Shown piece after piece: positions 34,870-43,017 of a stretch of DNA of 64,000 nt (the stretch's first letter is position 1; every line of letters begins with the position of its first letter). Origin of the DNA: an uncultured Lachnospiraceae bacterium (lineage in GTDB: Bacteria; Bacillota; Clostridia; Lachnospirales; Lachnospiraceae); assembly GCA_910589265.1 (NCBI GenBank), contig CAJUTQ010000017.1:1-64000 (forward strand). The letters are read 5' to 3'. The notes beneath the pieces are model-generated. The model searched no databases and had not been told where the DNA came from. It saw only the letters and a program-made list of their open reading frames with translations. The position numbers and the translations under genes were made by a program.

Positions 34870-36207
34870 TTAAAAAGGGCGTTTAAATATTCCCTTTTTA
34901 CCACCCATCATTCCTGGAAGCTGTTTCATCATTTTTTGACTTTGTTCAAATTGTTTAATAAAGCGGTTTACTACGCTTATATCTACACCTGAGCCCTTAG
35001 CGATTCTATGTTTTCTGCTGGGGTTCAATACTTTTGGATTTTGTCTCTCTTCCAATGTCATGGACAATACAATGGCCTCCATTCGATCCATCTGTTTTTC
35101 ATCAATCATGGACTCCAGCTCCCCCGCCTTTGCTCCAATACCTGGCATCATGGAAAGAATACTGGATAATCCCCCCATTTTTCTCATCTGTTTCATACTT
35201 TCTAAATAATCTTCAAAATCAAATTTTCCTTTTTTTAACTTGGACTCCATTTTCTTTTCTGTCTCTTCATCAATGTCAGCTTGTACTTTTTCAATAAGAG
35301 TCAGAATATCACCCATACCAAGTATTCGGGAGGCCATTCGCTCTGGATAAAATAACTCCAAATCTGAAAGCTTTTCTCCCATACCTACATAAAGAATGGG
35401 TTTTCCTGTCACTGATTTAACAGATAAAGCAGCTCCGCCTCTAGAGTCTCCATCCATTTTAGATAAGATAACCCCATCAATGCCTATCTGCTCATCGAAG
35501 TCCTTTGCTACGTTTACAGCATCCTGACCAGTCATAGCATCGACAACTAAAAGAGTTTGGTGGACGTCCACTTCCTTCTTCATCTCTTGCAGTTCCTCCA
35601 TCATTTCACTGTCAATGTGAAGACGGCCTGCTGTATCCAAAATGACAATATTATGTCCATTTTTCTTTCCATATTCTACTGCCGCTTTTGCAATATTTAC
35701 AGGGTTTTGATTTTCTCCAATAGAAAATACTTCCACTTCCTGTTTTTCTCCATTAACCTTTAACTGTTTGATTGCTGCAGGACGGTATACGTCACAGGCA
35801 ACAAGAAGACATTTTTTCCCTTTTTGTTTTAACTTTCCCGCTATTTTGGCTGTGGTCGTTGTCTTTCCTGCACCTTGGAGTCCGCACATCATAATGACTG
35901 TCATTGCCTTCCCAGGCTGCAGCTCAATCTCTGTCATCTCGGAGCCCATCAAAGCAATCATTTCTTCATTTACAATTTTAATGACCATCTGTCCAGGATT
36001 TAAACCGTTCATAACATCCTGACCTATGGCCCGCTCCTGTACGGATTTTACAAATTGCTTAACAACCTTAAAATTAACATCTGCCTCTAAAAGAGCCATT
36101 TTTACTTCTTTAAGAGCTGTTTTTACATCATCTTCCGTTAAACGGCCTTTGCTTTTTAAATTTTTAAATACATTTTGTAATTTATCAGTTAAGCTTTCAA
36201 ATGCCAT
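34870..36207 (-). CDS. ffh: Signal recognition particle protein Ffh
   Basis: A 445-residue SRP54 GTPase. The N domain (residues 1-90) leads to the G domain (GLQGAGKTTTTAKIA, DTAGRLHID, LSKMDGDSRGGA). The Met-rich M domain (about 300 onward) includes MRKMGGLSSILSMMPGIG, SGVDISVVNRFIKQFEQSQK and a Met/Gly tail. It targets nascent membrane proteins with 4.5S/6S RNA. It follows ylxM by 3 bases. The SRP RNA gene is not visible in the window. Confidence 0.99.
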   Translation of the reverse strand: MAFESLTDKLQNVFKNLKSKGRLTEDDVKTALKEVKMALLEADVNFKVVKQFVKSVQERAIGQDVMNGLNPGQMVIKIVNEEMIALMGSEMTEIELQPGKAMTVIMMCGLQGAGKTTTTAKIAGKLKQKGKKCLLVACDVYRPAAIKQLKVNGEKQEVEVFSIGENQNPVNIAKAAVEYGKKNGHNIVILDTAGRLHIDSEMMEELQEMKKEVDVHQTLLVVDAMTGQDAVNVAKDFDEQIGIDGVILSKMDGDSRGGAALSVKSVTGKPILYVGMGEKLSDLELFYPERMASRILGMGDILTLIEKVQADIDEETEKKMESKLKKGKFDFEDYLESMKQMRKMGGLSSILSMMPGIGAKAGELESMIDEKQMDRMEAIVLSMTLEERQNPKVLNPSRKHRIAKGSGVDISVVNRFIKQFEQSQKMMKQLPGMMGGKKGIFKRPF

Positions 36208-36210
36208 GAA

Positions 36211-36525
36211 CTATAGCTCCTCTATAATTTCCATTGATAATTGTCTAATTTCTTCCTGCACAGTTATCTTATATATTTTTTCTGTCTTTTCCTTTATCCT
36301 TTGAAATTTTTGAAGGAGTTTTAGCTTCTCTTCATAATCCAAAAGTATTTTATCACATCTCTTTAGCAAATCATGGACTCCCTGTCTGCTAATTCCCTCT
36401 GTCTCTGCTATCTCCCTTAAAGACAAGTCCTCAAAAACCGCCGCCTCATAGATTTTCTTTTGATGCTCCGTTAGCAGTTCTCCATAAAAATCATACAATA
36501 AACCTTTTTCAACTATTTTTTCCAT
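36211..36525 (-). CDS. ylxM: YlxM/UPF0122 helix-turn-helix protein
   Basis: A 104-residue sigma-like HTH protein: LTEHQKKIYEAAVFEDLSLREIAETEGISRQGVHDLLKRC. It is encoded with ffh and reported in streptococci to modulate SRP function. Length and position are standard. It is the first gene of the ylxM-ffh-rpsP block. Confidence 0.96.
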   Translation of the reverse strand: MEKIVEKGLLYDFYGELLTEHQKKIYEAAVFEDLSLREIAETEGISRQGVHDLLKRCDKILLDYEEKLKLLQKFQRIKEKTEKIYKITVQEEIRQLSMEIIEEL

Positions 36526-36639
36526 TCTTAACTTACTTCTCTCAATGCTCCATGATTTCTTTCTAAGGGATTTATTTTGTTATCATACTATGAAAAGACT
36601 ATCGTGTCAAGTGTTTTTTCTTTACAGGTATGGCAAACG

Positions 36640-37100
36640 TATAACTGCTCTCCATCCCCTTACCTTAGTAATTGTGATTTTTAAAAAGATAATACTGATA
36701 CTCTTTTCGTTCTCCTTTTTCATCCCTTATCGTTTTTTCTTCCATCAATACAAATGATTTTTTCAGGTCTTCTCCTTCATTCCTGTTTAGCAGCTCCTGC
36801 CATTTCCCATACAATGACTGCAATATCTCTGGGGACATCAGTCCCATTACACGATGGAGCGTATCATGGGAAGGAATGCCATTCTTTAGAACTATATATT
36901 TTCGCAGATAGTCCTGATATTGTTTTGAAAACCATACCATTTCCACCCAGTAATCTGCATTTGCAAGCGTTGCAAAAAGAACAATGACCAATATATCTTT
37001 TAGTTTGTGACGCCCTTTCCTTGCCTGACACACATTTTCAATATATTCCATTATGAACCGTCCTTTTTTCTTTTTATTTTACCAGAAAAAAGGAAGTATT
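36640..37100 (-). pseudogene. ISAs1-family transposase, internally deleted
   Basis: The ORF at 36665-37051 (128 residues) begins with a normal ISAs1 N-terminus (KGRHKLKDILVIVLFATLAN, NGIPSHDTLHRVMGLMSPE). It then jumps to the late segment TIRDEKGERKEYQYYL that matches the other ISAs1 remnant at 11.5 kb, then stops. The catalytic core is therefore deleted in frame. The 3' flank (GATTTTTAAAAAGATAAT) is shared with the 11.2 kb copy and marks the element end. The right end is not defined. Confidence 0.82.
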
Positions 37101-37147
37101 CATTCAATATACCATAGGGAGATTCAGGATCTGCAACCTGTTAAAAA

Positions 37148-37516
37148 ATGCCGTCCATTGTGGATGAAACTTCTGTAAAAACGATCTGTTTGGATGATTT
37201 TTCACTTCGAAAAAAATTTCCTATGGGATGTGGTCATGGTCAATCTTAAGAGCCATAAAATAATCGACAGGATCCCATCCAGAGAGCCCGCTGATATCAA
37301 CAGATAGCTCCCAACATTTCCAAATATTCAGGTCATATCGCAGCATCTACTTATTCATCAACAACAGATTCACATCCCAAGGCAGTACATGTCAGCGACC
37401 GCTCCCATTTAATACAAGGACTTTCAGAAGCCATAAACAGCTCTGCTCCACTGAAGTATGTGTCACTATTGAGTGAAAAATCTGACTTTCCATTATCCAT
37501 TACACTTGACTATTAG
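37148..37516 (+). pseudogene. ISL3-family transposase remnant
   Basis: Across three frames the + strand gives TSVKTICLDDFSLRKK, then VVMVNLKSHKIIDRIPSREP followed by ADINR-TAG-LPTFPNIQVIS, then HVSDRSHLIQGLSEAINSSA up to TAG 37516. These are consecutive blocks of the ISL3-type DDE transposase (D-D-F-A, V-D-L-E-T-H, D-R-F-H). At least two frameshifts and one amber codon disable it; the N-terminal zinc region and C-terminus are missing. It borders the 3' end of the five-gene island. Confidence 0.78.
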
Positions 37517-37570
37517 CTGTATGCCATTGTCAAGAGATGTAAATATATTAAATAAAAAAATGTCAGAATA

Positions 37571-39148
37571 CTACACTTCCAGAAACCGCGACAAAGAATA
37601 AATCTCCCCTAAGTACTGCTCTGTAAACTCTCTTGCAGCGCCAGCATATTTGGCTGTATTGTTCTCTATTTTTCCTCCAAATTCCTGATTTTCTAGTTTA
37701 TTATTATATATATCTATAAATTTTTTCAGCTCCACTCCATTTTTCTGACTATTTATCCATTTTAGTCTATCATTAGTAGTCTTTTTCGACTGTTTTTGCA
37801 TCTCTTCTATAATTTCAGCCGGATTGTTAGAAAGAAAATAATGCAATTCCATATCTGGCAGATAATTCTGAAATTGTAACATATTTTCAACATCCCTTAA
37901 TCCTTTGTCTCGGTAAATAACTGCTTCATAATCACTCAATAATAGTTCCAAAAGTCGATAACAATCATATTGAAGGTATATATGGAGTTTTTGTTCATCT
38001 CCTTTTAGCCTCATACCACTGCATATATCAATATAATTCATTTTCTTATTTTCCATCTGTGTAATTTTCTGAAATTGTTTCCCACACTTACACTCATAGA
38101 TACTATCATCTTTTCCTGTTGGCCTAATAATTTTTCCACATTCAACGCACTGAAGATAATTGTGTTTTTCTTCTATGCATACTAAAAAACGCTGCCATTC
38201 CTGGAGATCATCGCACATCCGCAAAAAATAAGAAAGGGGATCCTGATTAAAAAGCATCCTGTTGTTATTATTATAATCATTTGTATGCTTATATATGGCA
38301 ACAGCAGCCATTTCTACAATGCACTGCTTTCTACCATCCAAACTATATATACTGCCAGAAAAATAAAAATTCATTAAAAAGCTGATTGCAGACAAACAGC
38401 CATGATCATTCCTTTCATACTTTTTTCTGATTTCCTCATGGGCCACTGTCTGAAACAACCAGCTGTTATTTAGTAATGCCTTAGCTTCTGCAAAAACAGT
38501 CTTAACAGCAGGGTTTACTATTTTAAAAAATGGTGCAAACTGGTGAATTTCATCGGCTGTCCGAAAATAGTAAGCAAGGGGATACCCAATATCATGAAAC
38601 AATGCGCTGACCAGAAAACTTTTGTAAATCATTTCTTTTAGAATCTTCCTTTTATTTTTCTCTGGTTCTACTGTCAACTCTCCAAGAAAATAGTAAGCAT
38701 ATTCATTCTTTTTATCCATCATACAATCTACAATACAATCATCAAAATGAAAATCCTTCAAAAGTAAAAGGCCCAGATAAACATTGCGAAACTGATGTTT
38801 ATAATGTTCCCGTATTCTTTTTGGCTCTCCTTGTGCAGAATGTTCCAGAAAAATACTATTCTCTATGGTAGCATAATTATTGATCAGCATGTGCTCCATA
38901 CCTTTTATCTCAACAAACCGGCTAAGAATTTCATATATATTTTCAATAAGACAGACCTCTTGTGCGGCCTCTTCTTTTTTATAAATTACCTGAAGGCTTT
39001 TATAAATTCTAGAAATTCCTTCTCTTGTCATCTGCCATACTGGAAATCCCCTTTCTTCATCTGATTGCCCTGCAATCTGTGCAAAAATTTCCTTAGCCTC
39101 TTTCTGAAAAAATTCATACATCTTTTCATCATTTAAAACTCTTTCCAT
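37571..39148 (-). CDS. HD-domain protein with zinc ribbon (island gene 5)
   Basis: A 525-residue protein with a metal-dependent HD phosphohydrolase pattern. The visible residues are His115/His118 (EHYKHQF), His185-Asp186 (LFHDIGYP), His249 (NDHG), His288 (YKHT) and Asp313/314 (MCDDLQEW). Directly after lies a CxxC...CxC zinc ribbon (Cys334, 337, 353, 355). The C-terminal 150 residues have no known motif. HD proteins of this layout hydrolyse nucleotides or cyclic/oligonucleotides; the substrate here is unknown. It is last in the island operon, 28 bases after the ParA-like gene. I could not assign it to a named family beyond HD. Confidence 0.8.
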   Translation of the reverse strand: MERVLNDEKMYEFFQKEAKEIFAQIAGQSDEERGFPVWQMTREGISRIYKSLQVIYKKEEAAQEVCLIENIYEILSRFVEIKGMEHMLINNYATIENSIFLEHSAQGEPKRIREHYKHQFRNVYLGLLLLKDFHFDDCIVDCMMDKKNEYAYYFLGELTVEPEKNKRKILKEMIYKSFLVSALFHDIGYPLAYYFRTADEIHQFAPFFKIVNPAVKTVFAEAKALLNNSWLFQTVAHEEIRKKYERNDHGCLSAISFLMNFYFSGSIYSLDGRKQCIVEMAAVAIYKHTNDYNNNNRMLFNQDPLSYFLRMCDDLQEWQRFLVCIEEKHNYLQCVECGKIIRPTGKDDSIYECKCGKQFQKITQMENKKMNYIDICSGMRLKGDEQKLHIYLQYDCYRLLELLLSDYEAVIYRDKGLRDVENMLQFQNYLPDMELHYFLSNNPAEIIEEMQKQSKKTTNDRLKWINSQKNGVELKKFIDIYNNKLENQEFGGKIENNTAKYAGAAREFTEQYLGEIYSLSRFLEV

Positions 39149-39176
39149 TCTATTTCCTTTCTATATCCATCTATTT

Positions 39177-40064
39177 TTACCCATAGGAGTAATATTCTTC
39201 CCTATATTCTTGTGGTAATACAAATGCATCACTATTATCAATCAATTTCTTCTGATATCCAATCATACTGGCATTGATCTGATCAGGTACAAACTCTTTA
39301 TAGCGTATTTTCATAGAATTTTTATCTTCTAATTTATTTAATATATCCTTTGCATCTCTTTTCCAGTTAAATTTATGCTCATCATAGTCTCTTGAAATTG
39401 CTTCCCAATTATGTAGATCATTTAATATAATGCTAGCATTCCGCTCTCCCCTTTTTAGAAAATCCTTTGCATCGTTGAGACATTCCACAGTTTTACGTAT
39501 TTGTGAAGCATCAAATGTTGTAACATAAAGTTCTTCTATTTCTGATACTTTTCCATTCTGGCGCATATTATAAAATTCACTTAGCAGACTTCTTTCCACA
39601 TGTGTCAAGCCTGGAGAACAATCAATTACAAACAGATTACTGATTTCTCGTGACATGCACTTTTTAAGGAAAGAAAGTAAATCATGTAAAAAAATAGAAT
39701 CACTAATATCCCCATGCTGCCAGAAACAGCTGCGTATATCATAATCCTGTCTGCGGTTTGCTACTGGATTCAGAAGAACTGCATATAAAACCGTATCTCT
39801 CTCACTATTTACCAATACTTTATTACATACTCTTTCATAATAATGTTCTTCATATTCATTAAAATAATGAGGTTTTATATGATCTGGAAATAATATATAA
39901 GACATACTTGTTCCTAATCTGTCAATGTCAACAAAATAAATATTTTTGTAAAACTCATTCTGTTTGCAGTTATGTACACAATTTGCCAACGCTACAGAAG
40001 TTTTCCCAGTTCCCCCTTTAAAGGAATTTACCATAATAATTTTATTTCCTGTACATTTACCCAT
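39177..40064 (-). CDS. MinD/ParA-like SIMIBI ATPase (island gene 4)
   Basis: A 295-residue protein with the deviant Walker A FKGGTGKTSVALAN (signature Lys16 and Lys21), switch I FVDIDRLGTSMSYIL, and Walker B LFVIDCSPGLTHVE. This is the ParA/MinD fold, but no ParB partner or centromere-like repeats lie nearby and the C-terminal half is unusual. It overlaps the 3' end of the large gene by 8 bases. Because it is embedded in the operon it is probably a nucleotide switch for the system rather than a partition ATPase (inference). Confidence 0.82.
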   Translation of the reverse strand: MGKCTGNKIIMVNSFKGGTGKTSVALANCVHNCKQNEFYKNIYFVDIDRLGTSMSYILFPDHIKPHYFNEYEEHYYERVCNKVLVNSERDTVLYAVLLNPVANRRQDYDIRSCFWQHGDISDSIFLHDLLSFLKKCMSREISNLFVIDCSPGLTHVERSLLSEFYNMRQNGKVSEIEELYVTTFDASQIRKTVECLNDAKDFLKRGERNASIILNDLHNWEAISRDYDEHKFNWKRDAKDILNKLEDKNSMKIRYKEFVPDQINASMIGYQKKLIDNSDAFVLPQEYREEYYSYG

Positions 40065-43017
40065 TCTTCTTCTCCCATTTTGTATACAATATTTTCATTT
40101 TTTCTATAGTATCTTTATCCAGTAAACTCATATGCTGATCTACACTGATGCATTGACGAAGCATTTCTATATGATACAGGCCAGATTCTACAAATGTATG
40201 GATAGCATATTCATCAATGCCATTTCGCTCTCTAAAAAAACCAAGCATCTTCTGAAACTCCATAACCGCCACAATATCTGCTGGACTTCCTTTCTGGGGT
40301 TTTCCTATCTGTTCTTCATAGTCTAATGAGTTTTCTTTGATTTCTATCCTTTGAAGATAATCCAACATCAGTGCCGTCTGAATATTATTTACTTCCTCAT
40401 ACAGCATCATAATAAACTTTTTCTTAAAGGCGTTGTTTTTATTTAAAAGTAACACGATATCTTTTACAAGCTTTCTGTAATGCTCCTTCCGCTCCCTATC
40501 CTCTTCTTCCTGATTATTTATAAAAAGCATGCACTTAAAATTAAAAACTCTTTCCTGGCAGCTAATAGTTAAATATGGAGTTTCTGATAATTCATCCTTG
40601 TCAAATAGGATATACTTCATATCATCTAATCCTGATACACCTTCCAAAAATGGCTTCAATGACACTGTCACAGATGCCTCCCCCTTTTCTTCCAAGAGTC
40701 TGCGGCGGCTACCTGCATGAAAATTAACTAATAACATCTCTTGACCAGATAAAATACTATGTCGTACCTGAAATTCTGGAAGATGATACATATGCTGCAT
40801 TAGTTGTGGATTGGAAGAAAGAATAACAACTGTGCGGTGAGAATCTCCTCCTACTTTCTGTCGTATCTGATTTAGCAAAGACTGTTTTAATTCCTTTGTA
40901 TCCCAGAGAGCTAACTTCACATCATGGTTTAATTCCATAAAATGCATGCTATCCCATAAAATTTCTAGGACATTCCCGTTATCCTGCTTTTCATCAAACA
41001 GCTTCCTTATATCCAACTCCTCAAAAGAAAGAAGGAGTTGATTGGGCTGTCTGCGCCATTCTTTCAACTTTGGTTTCTGGTACAAAATGCTACTGTCTGC
41101 CAAAAATAAAAGATCAGAATCATGAATAATTCGTTCTATATCATATTCCTGCCCATTCACATACATTTCTTTTGTAAAGCGAAATAAAACTTGGGGATAT
41201 TCCAAATCCATTTCCATGTTTTCCTGAAGCTGTTTTTTTAATTCTTCTTCTTTGTTGCTAATAATATTGAAAACAACTTTATGTAACATGCTTTTTTTAG
41301 ATTTCGCAAAACCTTTTAGCTTTCTTGTCATAGAGGCTATTTTACAGATATCATGAATATCTACAATCGTAACATTGACCTCAGATAAATATTTTTGTCG
41401 TTCCATGTAATCCAGCAGATCCTCATTCAAAAGGCGGATATCTACCCAAGAATTTGCTGTATGTTCCTGTATTTTTTCAAATATTATTTCCTGGTTTATA
41501 TTTTGAATGCTGCCATAATCAAGCTGATACAATTCTTCCCCATTTAATAAATATCGAACTGGAAAATCCATCACCTCTTTATGAATTAACGCCCTCACTA
41601 TCTGTTCCCAAAATTCGCCCGTTTGAATCCCCAACAGCTCCCTAAATTTCTCATACTTTCTTTGCAGTGAAATCAGGTAAAATCCTGCCAGCGGGTGATA
41701 AAAAGGCATAAAAATCCTGCCATTTTCTTCTCTGCAAAATATTCTTTGGAGGCGACTTAAAAAATGCATACCAAGGCACATTCTGGCAATCCCTTTATCT
41801 GACACACATCTTCCCATCAACGCAAAATAACATTTGACAAACTTTTCCTGGCTCTGTGCATAATGCCACAAATAAGCTGGTGTAAATCTACTTCCCTCTT
41901 TCTTTGCCTCTAAAAATAATTGTTGCAATTCTCCAAGTTTTTCCCTCAAAAATTCCTTTTTTTCTTCCGTAAGACTCAACAATTCCATCAATTTTCTTAT
42001 TTCCTGAAATTCCTCCTCTATTTTCTGCTCATCTTCATAAGAAAACTTCTGTCTGCTGTCATACAATATCTCATCCTCTTGTTCTAATGACCTTCGAGGG
42101 GATCGAACCTTATGCGATAAACTGATTTCTTGCACCGTCTCCTTCTCTATTTCTGGCTTAAAAAGCATTTCCTCCACCTGATCCATAGGTTCTTCTGGCA
42201 TTTCCTGCAAAGCATACTCATAGGAATTTTCGTACGAATGTTCTTCCTGCCTTTCCTGGGACGGCTCTTTTGGTTTTCGCCCGCTTCCTTTAAACAATTC
42301 TTCTATTTTCTCATTATATCGAACATAATAAAATACACTTTTTAAATCATTCTTTGAAAGCCACTTCATAATATTTTGCCGTTTTTTTACTGGAAACTCT
42401 ACTTTCTTTTCTACAATTCCCCCAATCAATTTCGTCTCTACCAGTAAAGGATCCGAATTTCGTATCAATTTTTTTAAATATTGCTTGCTCTTTGCTTTTT
42501 CTATTTTTTCACATCTCCATAGATCCAACTGGTATAAATTATCAACCATTTTCTCAAATTCAAGATTTCCAGCTTCCCCAATACAAGAATTCAGATATTG
42601 AAACAATTCTTCCAGTATAATCTGCCTTGACTCCATAATACTATCCAGCACTCTTTTACAGTCAATATCTGGTTCTTGTCCAAGAGCTTTCGTCAGACAA
42701 TTCCAGAATATACTTTTGTCTTCTGGAATTGCAGGATATTCTACAAAATCCTTTAAGGAATCGATCATCTTCACGCTGTCATTAGAAAATAATACAATTT
42801 TGGATACATTTCTATCATTGCGCAAAACAACTGCCTGTGAATACTCTTTACGATCAAACCAGGTCATTGCATACTCTGCTTCTCGTTTTAAAAATTTATC
42901 TGCCAAATTTTTTTCAATGTCTACAATAGCAATAAAATACTCTTTTAGCCCTTTCGTCAACAATTCAATATATGTCTCCATATATGTCTCCATGTGCTTG
43001 AAAAATTTTTCCATCAT
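40057..43017 (-). CDS. Large protein of unknown function (island gene 3)
   Basis: A protein of 986 residues from ATG 43017, which overlaps the previous TGA as ATGA. The open frame extends 24 codons further up, but that part lies inside the preceding gene. No P-loop, nuclease or membrane segment is obvious. The N-terminal ~250 residues may be a separate domain (EYFIAIVDIEKNLADKFLKR). It is followed by an acidic, probably disordered linker at about 250-350 (many Glu/Gln) and a long helical C-terminal part. Stretches such as SDLLFLADSSILYQKPKLKEW and HRTVVILSSNPQLMQHMYHL hint at an inactive or remote helicase/NTPase fold, but this is only suggestive. Confidence 0.72.
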   Translation of the reverse strand: MMEKFFKHMETYMETYIELLTKGLKEYFIAIVDIEKNLADKFLKREAEYAMTWFDRKEYSQAVVLRNDRNVSKIVLFSNDSVKMIDSLKDFVEYPAIPEDKSIFWNCLTKALGQEPDIDCKRVLDSIMESRQIILEELFQYLNSCIGEAGNLEFEKMVDNLYQLDLWRCEKIEKAKSKQYLKKLIRNSDPLLVETKLIGGIVEKKVEFPVKKRQNIMKWLSKNDLKSVFYYVRYNEKIEELFKGSGRKPKEPSQERQEEHSYENSYEYALQEMPEEPMDQVEEMLFKPEIEKETVQEISLSHKVRSPRRSLEQEDEILYDSRQKFSYEDEQKIEEEFQEIRKLMELLSLTEEKKEFLREKLGELQQLFLEAKKEGSRFTPAYLWHYAQSQEKFVKCYFALMGRCVSDKGIARMCLGMHFLSRLQRIFCREENGRIFMPFYHPLAGFYLISLQRKYEKFRELLGIQTGEFWEQIVRALIHKEVMDFPVRYLLNGEELYQLDYGSIQNINQEIIFEKIQEHTANSWVDIRLLNEDLLDYMERQKYLSEVNVTIVDIHDICKIASMTRKLKGFAKSKKSMLHKVVFNIISNKEEELKKQLQENMEMDLEYPQVLFRFTKEMYVNGQEYDIERIIHDSDLLFLADSSILYQKPKLKEWRRQPNQLLLSFEELDIRKLFDEKQDNGNVLEILWDSMHFMELNHDVKLALWDTKELKQSLLNQIRQKVGGDSHRTVVILSSNPQLMQHMYHLPEFQVRHSILSGQEMLLVNFHAGSRRRLLEEKGEASVTVSLKPFLEGVSGLDDMKYILFDKDELSETPYLTISCQERVFNFKCMLFINNQEEEDRERKEHYRKLVKDIVLLLNKNNAFKKKFIMMLYEEVNNIQTALMLDYLQRIEIKENSLDYEEQIGKPQKGSPADIVAVMEFQKMLGFFRERNGIDEYAIHTFVESGLYHIEMLRQCISVDQHMSLLDKDTIEKMKILYTKWEKKNG

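Noticed and set aside
37224..37349. 41-codon minus-strand ORF (DYFMALKIDHDHIP end)
   Set aside because: It is antisense to the ISL3-type transposase blocks that read clearly on the + strand.
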